From assembly GCA_000799755.1 (NCBI GenBank), contig JUHI01000003.1, forward strand, positions 1 to 64,000: a stretch of 64,000 nt of DNA. The letters are read 5' to 3'. How positions within the stretch are numbered: position 1 is the stretch's first letter; each line of letters opens with the position of its first letter. This document shows positions 14,499 through 23,637 of this stretch, one piece after another. This DNA is from Martinezella tropici (GTDB lineage: Bacteria > Pseudomonadota > Alphaproteobacteria > Rhizobiales > Rhizobiaceae). The translations under genes and the position numbers were made by a program. The notes beneath the pieces were generated by a model. That model had not been told where the DNA came from. It saw nothing but the letters and a program-made list of their open reading frames with translations, and searched no databases.

Positions 14499-16976
14499 TC
14501 AGCTGTGTCTGACGAGAATGGCTACGGGATGATCCTCAAAGAGCTGCGCCGCGAGAAGATCGCCGCCCGTCAACGGCCGATCCGTCAGCAGATTGCGCAT
14601 CTGCGCGCGCAGGTCTTGTGGCACAATGACGGCTGTGTCCGACCAGAAATCCGAGGAATGGCCGTCAATCAGACGCGGCACGACCGTTATCGCAATCTCC
14701 TGCTCGTAAACGCGAGCAAAGGCTATGAGATTGGCTGCTCGTTCGCCGCTTGTCTTGAGCGGCAAATAGTGACCAGCGACAAACAGAAGTGGATGGTCCC
14801 TGCGGTCGCGCAGAACGCTACGGATGATCTGTCGCTTGAGCGATGCCGTTTTCGACGCGAGCGAATTGGCGTCTGTCGAGACATCGCTCCACACATGGTC
14901 AACGGGCCTGCGGTTGTCCGGATCGACGAGGCTGAGATCGAGACCCTCCGATCCCTGGTAAATATCCGGAATTCCAGGAGCCGTGAGCTTGATCAGCAAT
15001 TGGGACAAGCTGTTGCGATAGCCAATCTCCATAAATGGTTGGAGGGTTCTTGCGAAGTCCGTGGCGAATGCCTCGTTTTCACTTGAAAGCAAAGCCCTGG
15101 CATAGGCCTCCACGGCGCATTCATATGCCGTGTTCTCATCCCGCCAATCCGTCCGGAGCTTCGCCTCACGCACCGCTTTCAGAGCATAGGCGACAAAGCG
15201 GTCCTTCAGTTCATCCCGATCGCTTTGTCCGATATCGTCGGGCCAAATCCCGGCCAGCGCCTGATACAGCATCCACTCGATATTGGGCTCTGGCGCCGGT
15301 CCGTCAGCAAGATTTTCAAGAAAGGGAGAGTTCATACTGCGCCATCGCTGGACGCCCGCAACCCATGCTTCCGGATCCTGGCTAAGGCTATACAGGCGCG
15401 CGCGGGCATCCTCCCCGCGCTTCGTGTCATGCGTCGAGGTCGCGGAAAGGCCATGAGGCTGGCGCCGAACACGATCATCCATGAAACGATGAAAAGTCGC
15501 TGTAGCCTCAGGACGTATCTCGGCGCGCGCGCCTACTTCGTTCATCGCAATCAGGCGGTTATAGCGATAAAACAGCGTATCTTCGACCGCCTTTGCCATC
15601 ACCGGGCCGCTCAGTTGCTGGAATCTCGTGCAAAACTCCAGCGCTTCGGCGGTGGTGAGATTACCTTTCAAGAGACCGGCAATCGCCTCCACGGCGCCAA
15701 CGCCTGGCAATCGGGCCCGTGCCCGTTCAGTCGCGCTGCGGATAACGGCCTCGTCCTCCCCAGACGCAGCTCCCTTGCACCCATAAGTACGATAGACCGG
15801 GAAGGCGACCAGCAATTCCCGCAGCGCCGACTGTCTATCGGACTCGCTATATTCGGGAAAAATCGAACGAGCGAGCGTGGCCAGTCGCGCGGTCTCTCCG
15901 GCAAAATTGCGGTCAATCATCAGAAGTTTCGCCTTGCGCAAGCCCCCGGCGAAATCGGCGTGTTCCATGTCGACAGCCCTGTAGGCTGCATCCAGTTGGC
16001 ACAATCCCTCTTGGCTGACGAACAAATCGGCCATGGCGGATATGAACTCGTAGCCGGTTGTCCCCGAGACAGGCCAGTTCGCTGGAAGTGTCTCACCATC
16101 ATGGAGAATTTTTTCGACCACGATGAAAATGTCGCGGCCGACCGCGCCCCGCAACCGCGTTAGATAAGTTCCCGGATCGGCAAGCCCATCGATGTGGTCG
16201 ATGCGCAGGCCCTGGATCTGCCCTGCCCGTACCAGTTCGAAGATCAGCCGATGGGTGTCATCGAAAACCTGTTCGTCCTCCACCCGCACGCCGACAAGGC
16301 CTGTCACCTCGAAGAAGCGCCGGTAGCTGAGGTTCGCGGCGGCATCTTTCCAGTAGAGCAATTGCCAATTCTGTTGTGCGAGGAGCTCCGTCATTGCGAG
16401 CGGGTCCATCGAAAGGGCCAGCAAACGGCCAGTATCCGTTCCGATCCGCGCCTCGATCTGCCCGGCGCTTTCATCCGAAAGAGGAAGAAGGCTATCGAAA
16501 TACTCAAGGTACATACGGCCATCGACGGGCTCATGGCGGAGATGAAGCTCTTGCGCCGCGAGAACTTCGTTGAGGGGCTTTCCAAGCTGAGGCAAAGTAA
16601 GCTTCCGGCTCCAGTCTATGTCGAAGCATCTGGCATAGCGACTAGCCGATCCATGCCTGAGGACGTCGTTCCATCGGGCATTTTCGACGGAGGCGGCCAT
16701 ATGATTAGGCACGATATCCAGGACCAGCCCCATTCCCGCACGCTGCAGGGCCGCACAGAACACGTCGAAGCCTTGACGACCGCCGAGTGCTGGATCGATC
16801 TCGTTCGGATCGGTGACATCGTAGCCATGCGTCGATCCCGTCGTGGCCGCGAAGATGGGTGACGCATAGACGTGGCTGATACCGAGATCCTCAAGGTAAG
16901 GAACAAGCTTGACTGCTCGGTCAAAGGTGACATCGCCTCGCAATTGCAGGCGATAGGTGGAGGTCAGGACGGTCAT
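14499..16976 (-). CDS. treY: Maltooligosyl trehalose synthase
   Basis: An 825-residue GH13 enzyme that turns the reducing-end alpha-1,4 bond of maltodextrins into an alpha,alpha-1,1 bond, giving maltooligosyl trehalose. The start STYRLQLRGDVTFDRA and the motifs YASPIFAATTGSTHGYDVTD, DIVPNHMAA, GLRIDHIDGLADP (nucleophile Asp), IVVEKIL (acid/base Glu) and ATSTHDTKRGED are characteristic. The C-terminal part has GIPDIYQGSE. I placed the start at the ATG at 16976 (MTVLTSTYRLQL). It is divergent from treZ, with back-to-back EcfG-like promoters between them. Together with TreZ and the debranching enzyme it makes trehalose from glycogen for osmotic and desiccation tolerance. Confidence 0.95.
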   Translation of the reverse strand: MTVLTSTYRLQLRGDVTFDRAVKLVPYLEDLGISHVYASPIFAATTGSTHGYDVTDPNEIDPALGGRQGFDVFCAALQRAGMGLVLDIVPNHMAASVENARWNDVLRHGSASRYARCFDIDWSRKLTLPQLGKPLNEVLAAQELHLRHEPVDGRMYLEYFDSLLPLSDESAGQIEARIGTDTGRLLALSMDPLAMTELLAQQNWQLLYWKDAAANLSYRRFFEVTGLVGVRVEDEQVFDDTHRLIFELVRAGQIQGLRIDHIDGLADPGTYLTRLRGAVGRDIFIVVEKILHDGETLPANWPVSGTTGYEFISAMADLFVSQEGLCQLDAAYRAVDMEHADFAGGLRKAKLLMIDRNFAGETARLATLARSIFPEYSESDRQSALRELLVAFPVYRTYGCKGAASGEDEAVIRSATERARARLPGVGAVEAIAGLLKGNLTTAEALEFCTRFQQLSGPVMAKAVEDTLFYRYNRLIAMNEVGARAEIRPEATATFHRFMDDRVRRQPHGLSATSTHDTKRGEDARARLYSLSQDPEAWVAGVQRWRSMNSPFLENLADGPAPEPNIEWMLYQALAGIWPDDIGQSDRDELKDRFVAYALKAVREAKLRTDWRDENTAYECAVEAYARALLSSENEAFATDFARTLQPFMEIGYRNSLSQLLIKLTAPGIPDIYQGSEGLDLSLVDPDNRRPVDHVWSDVSTDANSLASKTASLKRQIIRSVLRDRRDHPLLFVAGHYLPLKTSGERAANLIAFARVYEQEIAITVVPRLIDGHSSDFWSDTAVIVPQDLRAQMRNLLTDRPLTGGDLLAAQLFEDHPVAILVRHS

Positions 16977-17007
16977 GGCTCTCTCTCGACATCTGAGCGC
17001 CCTTACC

Positions 17008-17032
17008 AACGGAATTGAACGAGATCTGTTCC
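17008..17032 (-). promoter_or_regulatory. EcfG-like promoter for treY
   Basis: Minus-strand GGAAC-N16-CGTT, a full core match, 32 bp ahead of the treY start. Only 7 bp separate it from the opposite-facing promoter of treZ. Confidence 0.7.
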
Positions 17033-17039
17033 TATTTCA

Positions 17040-17064
17040 GGAACCGTTTCCTGAAAGACGCGTT
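17040..17064 (+). promoter_or_regulatory. EcfG-like promoter for treZ
   Basis: GGAAC-N16-CGTT, a full core match, 41 bp ahead of the ATG at 17105. The upstream boxes of the two promoters face each other. Confidence 0.7.
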
Positions 17065-17104
17065 GGCAATGCACATAACCGGCGACACCAAAGGACGAGA
17101 TGCC

Positions 17105-18874
<1,770 letters not shown>

Positions 18875-18920
18875 TTCGAAGTCGGATGCGTGCATGAGCC
18901 TCGACGCCACCCGCGGCGAT

Positions 18921-19802
18921 CTAGGTCTCGCTCCGGAGCGGACCATCGTTGAAAAAGCCTCGCAGCGAATTCGCCAGGGCCTCCGGGTTCTCCTCAGCAA
19001 CGTGATGACCGCTGTCGATTCCATGGCCGACGACGTTGGTCGCCCATGATTGCCAGATCTCTCGAGGATCACCGAAGAGCTGCTCCAGATCATCCCGTGT
19101 CGACCAAAGGCAGAGCAAGGGGCATGTGATCCGTTTTCCCGCAGCACGGTCCCGCAATTCATCTTGTCGATCGAGGGTCAATCCGGCCCTATAGTCCTCG
19201 ACCATTCCATGGACGACGGCAGGATCTTGGATCGCCGACATCAGATCCTTATAGGCTTCTGCGCCCATGAACTCCGGAGTTATGGCGTTGTACCACGCCT
19301 TGGGGTTGGCGTTGATCGCCTGTTCGGGCTTTTGCCGTTGCGCGAAGAAGAACCAATGGTACCAATCTCGGGCAAATTGCCAGTCCATTCGCTCGAGATG
19401 CTCGACGATTGGAATGCTATCGATGACGGCGACCTTGGTGACGGTCTCGGGATAATCCATCGCAAGTCGAAATGCGACGTAACTGCCGCGGTCATGTCCC
19501 GCTACGGCGAAAGTCCGATGCCCCAGCCTGCGCATCAACTCCAGGCAATCAAGCGCCTTCGCCCGCTTTGAAGAATGGCGGCTGTCGTCGCTGTCGGTCG
19601 GTTGGAAGGACCTTCCAAATCCCCTAAGGTCCGGGCAGACGATCGTGAAATGCGAAGACAACAGATCAGCAACATGACCCCAGGTCATATGTGTCCGCGG
19701 ATGACCGTGTAGAAGTAACAAGGGCGGGCCGCTGCCGCCATGGCGGATGCGTAAGGTGCCCGGCCCAACGTCGATGTAATCCAACGCCATTCCACTGAAC
19801 AT
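18921..19802 (-). CDS. Alpha/beta hydrolase, haloacetate dehalogenase-like
   Basis: About 293 residues with the alpha/beta hydrolase fold. Visible are the oxyanion region LLLLHGHPRTHMTWGHV, CPDLRGFGRSFQP, the nucleophile elbow VAGHDRGSYVAFRLA with Asp rather than Ser, and the late His in GIDSGHHVAEENP. An Asp nucleophile in GHDRG and the later WYHWFFFAQ segment match fluoroacetate and haloacetate dehalogenases; epoxide hydrolases share the Asp elbow and are the main alternative. The ATG at 19802 is preferred; a GTG at 19814 is possible. Upstream there is only a weaker EcfG-like sequence (GGAAC-N16-CGTA at 19837-19861, minus strand). The substrate cannot be assigned from sequence. Confidence 0.8.
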   Translation of the reverse strand: MFSGMALDYIDVGPGTLRIRHGGSGPPLLLLHGHPRTHMTWGHVADLLSSHFTIVCPDLRGFGRSFQPTDSDDSRHSSKRAKALDCLELMRRLGHRTFAVAGHDRGSYVAFRLAMDYPETVTKVAVIDSIPIVEHLERMDWQFARDWYHWFFFAQRQKPEQAINANPKAWYNAITPEFMGAEAYKDLMSAIQDPAVVHGMVEDYRAGLTLDRQDELRDRAAGKRITCPLLCLWSTRDDLEQLFGDPREIWQSWATNVVGHGIDSGHHVAEENPEALANSLRGFFNDGPLRSET

Positions 19803-19926
19803 CTCCGGCCTCACTGCAATTTCCGCGGATTGACCTTACGTTTGTCTCTTCGAATTGTTCCACCTTCACCAATCCATCAGACGATTGACACGGGATGAAC
19901 GACGACGCTCGCGGAAGCTGTTTGCC

Positions 19927-19951
19927 GGAACATTCAGGTCGAGGTGCCGTT
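19927..19951 (+). promoter_or_regulatory. EcfG-like promoter for the second DUF982 gene
   Basis: GGAAC-N16-CGTT, a full core match, 21 bp ahead of the ATG at 19972. Confidence 0.65.
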
Positions 19952-19971
19952 TCTCTTTTGGAGGACAGCAG

Positions 19972-20226
19972 ATGATGCGACAATTGTGGAGCAAGCCAGT
20001 CACAGTCGAGACGAGCAAGCCTGGTCAGCGCCTGACAATCACAAATACCGAGGCTGCTACCTACTACCTGCTTCGAGGCTGGCCTGTGAAGACGCACGGA
20101 TCCGCCTACAAGACCGCGAAGAGGACTCTTATCAGAGCCCATGAAGGTCATTCGGGCGCCCTGGCGGCGAGAACGGCATTCCTTGCCGCCATCGAAGAAA
20201 GCGACATCGAAATCTTTGACGCGTGA
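19972..20226 (+). CDS. DUF982 family protein
   Basis: An 84-residue protein with DUF982 features: an opening LWSKPVTVETSKPGQRLTIT strand pair, the TYYLLRGWPVKTHGSAYKTA core with its conserved Trp, and a C-terminal helix GALAARTAFLAAIEESDIE. The family is rhizobial and uncharacterised. The ATG at 19972 has GGAGG 7 bp upstream. It is the second DUF982 gene of the window and, like the first at 11545, follows an EcfG-like promoter, which strengthens the link between this family and the general stress response. Confidence 0.85.
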   Translation: MMRQLWSKPVTVETSKPGQRLTITNTEAATYYLLRGWPVKTHGSAYKTAKRTLIRAHEGHSGALAARTAFLAAIEESDIEIFDA

Positions 20227-20327
20227 CGGCAAGCCAGGCGCGAGATCCGATACGAGCCTCCGAATTCCTCTACTGCCGTCTCGTTGCTACCTGCAGCATT
20301 GATCGCAAATAACCTTGAGGAATCCTT

Positions 20328-20352
20328 GGAACAAGGACGCTTCGCAAGCATT
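20328..20352 (+). promoter_or_regulatory. EcfG-like promoter ahead of the sigma factor gene
   Basis: GGAAC-N16-CATT, 30 bp ahead of the ATG at 20382. It would give positive autoregulation or control by another EcfG paralogue. Confidence 0.5.
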
Positions 20353-20381
20353 GCTCTTGTACCCCACCAGGAGAAATGAAG

Positions 20382-20900
20382 ATGCCTGAAGCAACGCGCG
20401 CGTCGCTGGACGCCGACGTCGTAGTGCTACTTCCAGCACTGCGAAACTTTGCCAGAAGATTTGTGTCCAGCCCGACCGATGTCGACGATCTCGCGCAAGA
20501 GACCATCTCGAAGGTGCTGCGTCATTCCGAAAAATTCACCCCCGGCACCAGCCTCAAGAGCTGGGCATTCACCATCATGCGAAACACCTACATGACCGAA
20601 TACAAGCGTCGAAAGCGGCTGCAGGTTCGCGCGAACAGCGATGCGCTCTTCGAAATCCCGACAGAGTGTTCCCAACAGAAATGCGTTTATGCCGCAGAGG
20701 TCGGCAAGGCGCTTGGCCAGCTTCCGAAACATCAGCGCGACGCTCTTCTCATGATCGTGGAAGGAGTTTCATACGAGGCCGCCGCCAAACACTGTGGCTG
20801 TGAGGTGGGAACAATCAAAAGCCGGGTCTCTCGCGCGCGAACCACTCTCGTCGGGATACTCGGCGAGGATTCGATACACGCCGCCGCCTCGATTCATTGA
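20382..20900 (+). CDS. EcfG-like extracytoplasmic-function sigma factor
   Basis: A 172-residue sigma-70-family protein with region 2 (residues 15-85: LPALRNFARRFVSSPTDVDD, LAQETISKVL, LKSWAFTIMRNTY) and region 4 (residues 105-160: LPKHQRDALLMIVEGVSYE, then CGCEVGTIKSRVSRARTTL). The CGC-VGTIKSR-SRAR form of region 4 is characteristic of EcfG, the general-stress sigma factor that recognises GGAAC-N16/17-xxTT. nepR and phyR, which normally flank the main ecfG, are not here, so this is probably a second EcfG copy. I prefer the ATG at 20382, which is better spaced from AGGAG than the ATG at 20376. A small gene follows at 44 bp. Confidence 0.88.
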   Translation: MPEATRASLDADVVVLLPALRNFARRFVSSPTDVDDLAQETISKVLRHSEKFTPGTSLKSWAFTIMRNTYMTEYKRRKRLQVRANSDALFEIPTECSQQKCVYAAEVGKALGQLPKHQRDALLMIVEGVSYEAAAKHCGCEVGTIKSRVSRARTTLVGILGEDSIHAAASIH

Positions 20901-20943
20901 AATCCGATCCCCATCAAACTTTCCGCAGAACGGAGGAACCGCC

Positions 20944-21434
20944 ATGCCAGAAAAATCCGGCTCGCCCGCAGTCCAATAGTGCTGAACGAACGGCAAGAGC
21001 AACGCAAACGATCCACTGGAAGTGATCTCGACAACGCGCTGAAAGATACCTTCCCGGCGTCGGACCCGATCTCCGCCACTCATACGGCGGTGCCCTCTGG
21101 GAGGGTTGCAGCGGAAACCTCGGAAGGCGCCGTCGCGGGGGGCCATGTGGATCGCTTCGAAGATAGTTATCCGATGAGGAGGACAACGTCGAAGCCTGCG
21201 AGCGAACCAGACACTCGAATCGATGCTGGCACCGCAAGAAGGAACGTCCGGGCCCTCTACAAAGCCGTCCGCCGAATTGGCACATATGATCACGAGAGCA
21301 TATCCCGGCCGGCCGTTGCCGCGCCTGGGTGTTCGAGCGTTGTGGGTGACATCAAGCAGAAGATACGTCAAAGACCGCTGCTCTCCGTCATAGCTGCAGC
21401 GGCCATCGGATTCGTATTGAGTTCGACACGATAG
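20944..21434 (+). pseudogene. Small stress protein with DTFPASDP motif, probably frameshifted near its start
   Basis: A perfect ribosome binding site (CGGAGG) precedes the ATG at 20944, but this frame reads only MPEKSGSPAVQ and stops at 20979. The long open frame beginning at the GTG at 20979 (LNERQEQRKRSTGSDLDNAL) has no ribosome binding site and is two positions out of phase. It contains LDNALKDTFPASDPISATHT, a motif shared by small rhizobial stress proteins. It ends with a membrane segment, SVIAAAAIGFVLSSTR, preceded by IKQKIRQRPLL, as in DUF883-like proteins. A small indel near 20975 best explains the break; a true GTG start is the alternative. It follows the sigma factor gene on the same strand. 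Confidence 0.6.
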
Positions 21435-21562
21435 GAAGCGGTCGTTGGAGGTCATGCCCGCTTGAAGCGCGGCCCGTTGACAGCGGGTCGCACAATTGTC
21501 GCAGGACTTATATCCTTTTGAATCCAGGCTTCGAACGAAGCCACTTTAACGAGCCCGGCGAA

Positions 21563-21802
21563 CTACGCTGCCTGCGTATCCGCTTGGTCCGTCACAGGCA
21601 ACATCGTTGCCAGAACTTCGAAATTATCTGACGGCCGCCTGCATCGGCCCATCCGACGCGTTTCGTAAATTATCTCGATAGCTTCGGTGTGCGAAGATCG
21701 TGTCATCGACGAAATGAGGGCAATTGCTTCCCTGTCGTCAAAGACTCCCGATTGAAGCTCAATTGTTCCGCCTTGTCGCACTGCAATGCTGACGCTCAGC
21801 AT
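21563..21802 (-). CDS. Hypothetical protein, 79 residues
   Basis: A small protein starting MLSVSIAVRQGGTIELQSGV with a central FDDREAIALISSMTRSSHTE segment and an Arg-rich turn (YETRRMGRCRRPSD). No family is recognised. The ATG at 21802 has AAGGAG upstream, and a full-match EcfG-like promoter lies 31 bp further up, so it is very probably a real stress gene despite its size. It is convergent with the DTFPASDP gene. Confidence 0.65.
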   Translation of the reverse strand: MLSVSIAVRQGGTIELQSGVFDDREAIALISSMTRSSHTEAIEIIYETRRMGRCRRPSDNFEVLATMLPVTDQADTQAA

Positions 21803-21832
21803 CTTTGTCTCCTTACCGATTTCCGCGAGAAA

Positions 21833-21857
21833 AACGCCCAGACGAAGGACCAGTTCC
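21833..21857 (-). promoter_or_regulatory. EcfG-like promoter for the 79-residue protein gene
   Basis: Minus-strand GGAAC-N16-CGTT, a full core match, 31 bp ahead of the ATG at 21802. Confidence 0.65.
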
Positions 21858-21944
21858 AACGACCTGAAAAATCTCCGAAGCGGCCTTCGCCTGCGAGGTC
21901 CGTGGGACAATATCGAATGATTGACCTTAGCCGTCTCACCGCTG

Positions 21945-22802
21945 CTACAGGATGGGTCTGCCTCCGGTCACCGCCACGGTCGCTCCCGAGACGTAGCTCG
22001 ACAGCGGATCCGCGAGCATGACGTAGGCTGTCGCCAATTCGGCCGGCTGGCCGGGTCGCTTCATCGGAACCTGCTTGCCGAAATTCTCCACGGCTTCAGT
22101 GGACATGGTCGAGGGAATAAGCGGCGTCCATATCGGCCCCGGCGCGACGGCATTGGCGCGGATACCGTTTTCGGCCAGCAATTGCGCGAGTCCCGCCGTG
22201 AAGTTCTGGATCGCACCTTTCGTGGTCGCATAGGCCAGCAGTGTCGGATTTGGGCTGTCGGAATTGATTGAAGCGGTATTGATGATCGCGCTCCCCGGCT
22301 TCATGTGGGGAACCGCCGCCTTTGTCAGGAAGAACATGGCGTGGATATTGACCCTGAATGTCAATTCCCATTCCTGATCGCTGATATCGCCGATGTCATG
22401 AAAGCTCGCCTGATGAGCGGCGTTGTTGACAAGGATGTCGATACCGCCAAGCTCCGCGACTGCGGTGTCGATGATCCTTCGGCAATGTTTGCTGTTCTGG
22501 ATATCGCCGGGGAGAAGTACCGCCTTGCGCCCTGCCTCCTCAATCCAACCCTTTGTCTCCGCCGCATCCTCGTCTTCATTGAGATAGGCAAGGAGAACGT
22601 CCGCCCCTTCGCGGGCATAGGCGATCGCAACTGCCCGCCCAATGCCGCTGTCTCCTCCGGTAATGACCGCTTTCTTGCCCAGCAGGCGGCCGGATCCGCG
22701 GTAGGATTCCTCGCCGTGATCGGGAAGCGGCCGCATCGCTGCGGTATTTCCAGGCATCGATTGCTGCTGTGATGGAAATGGAGGCTGGGGATGAGTGAAC
22801 AT
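21945..22802 (-). CDS. Short-chain dehydrogenase/reductase of the YghA type
   Basis: A 285-residue classical SDR. After a Pro-rich N-terminal extension (residues 1-40) come the nucleotide-binding motif KKAVITGGDSGIGRAVAIA, the NNAAHQASF stretch (NNAA motif), the catalytic Ser in INTASINSDSP and the YATTK Tyr-Lys pair. The extension and sequence type match the YghA/YdaD subgroup, often annotated as glucose or ribitol dehydrogenases and frequently stress-induced in bacteria. The acidic residue after the Gly motif is not obvious, so NAD versus NADP cannot be chosen. No EcfG-like motif was found within 150 bp upstream. Confidence 0.9.
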   Translation of the reverse strand: MFTHPQPPFPSQQQSMPGNTAAMRPLPDHGEESYRGSGRLLGKKAVITGGDSGIGRAVAIAYAREGADVLLAYLNEDEDAAETKGWIEEAGRKAVLLPGDIQNSKHCRRIIDTAVAELGGIDILVNNAAHQASFHDIGDISDQEWELTFRVNIHAMFFLTKAAVPHMKPGSAIINTASINSDSPNPTLLAYATTKGAIQNFTAGLAQLLAENGIRANAVAPGPIWTPLIPSTMSTEAVENFGKQVPMKRPGQPAELATAYVMLADPLSSYVSGATVAVTGGRPIL

Positions 22803-22924
22803 GCGCTTCTCCCTTCTAGGGTGGTTTCAACTAGATCGTTTGCCGCCTAACCGTGGAGTCGCCTTGTAGCTCCCACAGCTGCAACGATTTCTCGCCAAGA
22901 GAGCAAGCGATCGATCAACCCATT

Positions 22925-22949
22925 GGAACCTTCGGGCCCTCGCAAGGTT
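22925..22949 (+). promoter_or_regulatory. Possible EcfG-like promoter, distant from the PPC-domain gene
   Basis: GGAAC-N16-GGTT, but 164 bp ahead of the ATG at 23113, further than the other sites. An inverted repeat (CTCGCAAGG at 22939-22947, CCTTGCGAG at 22962-22970) overlaps it. The remainder of 22803-23112 shows nothing. Confidence 0.3.
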
Positions 22950-22970
22950 TCAATCCGTCGACCTTGCGAG
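22939..22970. other. 9-bp inverted repeat
   Basis: Perfect arms CTCGCAAGG and CCTTGCGAG with a 14-nt spacer. It could be an operator or an mRNA hairpin in a long leader of the PPC-domain gene. Confidence 0.35.
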
Positions 22971-23112
22971 AGTTCTACGAACCGGCCGCAATCCACGTGA
23001 GGCGCCGGTTCGTCGGCTCAAGGCCGACAAAGTGACTGTACCGGGACTGTCGTCGACGGCAGGAGGCGGTCTCGGTACGCAAGATCGCGAGGGCCAGCAC
23101 GGAGGCAATGCC

Positions 23113-23550
23113 ATGCATCACAAGACAATCGAACTTCAAAATGGACTGAAGACCTTTATCGTCGTCCTCGATGCGAACGAAGAAGCATTTTCCACGCTTG
23201 CCGCGTTTGCAACCGAACAGGGTTTGACCGCGGCTTCGGTTACCGCAATGGGTGCATTTGAAAGGGCGACCGTCGGCTGGTTCGATTTCGCTGGTCGGAG
23301 CTACCGCAAGATCCCCGTTTCCGAGCAATGCGAGGTGCTCAGTCTGATCGGTGATATTGCGATGGGCGACGATGGCAAGGCGAGCCTCCATCTCCATGCT
23401 GTCCTGGGCCTCAAGGATGGATCCACCCGCGGCGGTCACTTCGTCGAAGGCATCGTGCATCCGACCTTGGAAGCAACCATTCTCGAAACGCCAGCAGAAC
23501 TGCATCGTCGGCATCAAAGGGATCTTGGCATCGCACTGATCGAGCTTTGA
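23113..23550 (+). CDS. PPC-domain (DUF296) DNA-binding-like protein
   Basis: A 145-residue protein consisting of one PPC/DUF296 domain: FIVVLDANEEAFSTLAAFAT, then TAASVTAMGAFERATVGWFD and the metal-site-like SLHLHAVLGLKDGSTRGGHF, followed by ILETPAELHR. Plants use this domain in AT-hook proteins; bacterial stand-alone copies form trimers and have no settled function. The His-x-His and later His in the LHLHA...GGHF stretch match the conserved metal-like site. The start at 23113 has GGAGG upstream. It is followed 87 bp later by katE on the same strand. Confidence 0.85.
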   Translation: MHHKTIELQNGLKTFIVVLDANEEAFSTLAAFATEQGLTAASVTAMGAFERATVGWFDFAGRSYRKIPVSEQCEVLSLIGDIAMGDDGKASLHLHAVLGLKDGSTRGGHFVEGIVHPTLEATILETPAELHRRHQRDLGIALIEL

Positions 23551-23579
23551 GATTGGCGGCCATCGAGCTCCAGATAGAA

Positions 23580-23604
23580 GGAACATTCTCGACCGGGAGA
23601 GGTT
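23580..23604 (+). promoter_or_regulatory. EcfG-like promoter for katE
   Basis: GGAAC-N16-GGTT, 34 bp ahead of the ATG at 23638. Confidence 0.55.
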
Positions 23605-23637
23605 CTGTCAGCATTCCGACGGCAGAAGGAGGATATC

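Noticed and set aside
15225..16163. Plus-strand open frame opposite treY
   Set aside because: Shadow of a conserved GH13 gene; no start signal or family motif.
20328..20352. Use of this motif as proof of sigma autoregulation
   Set aside because: The CATT form is only a partial match and another EcfG paralogue could use it. I kept it as a candidate promoter only.
22925..22949. Firm promoter for the PPC-domain gene
   Set aside because: The distance of 164 bp to the start is far outside that of the other sites and a hairpin overlaps it, so it is listed at low confidence.
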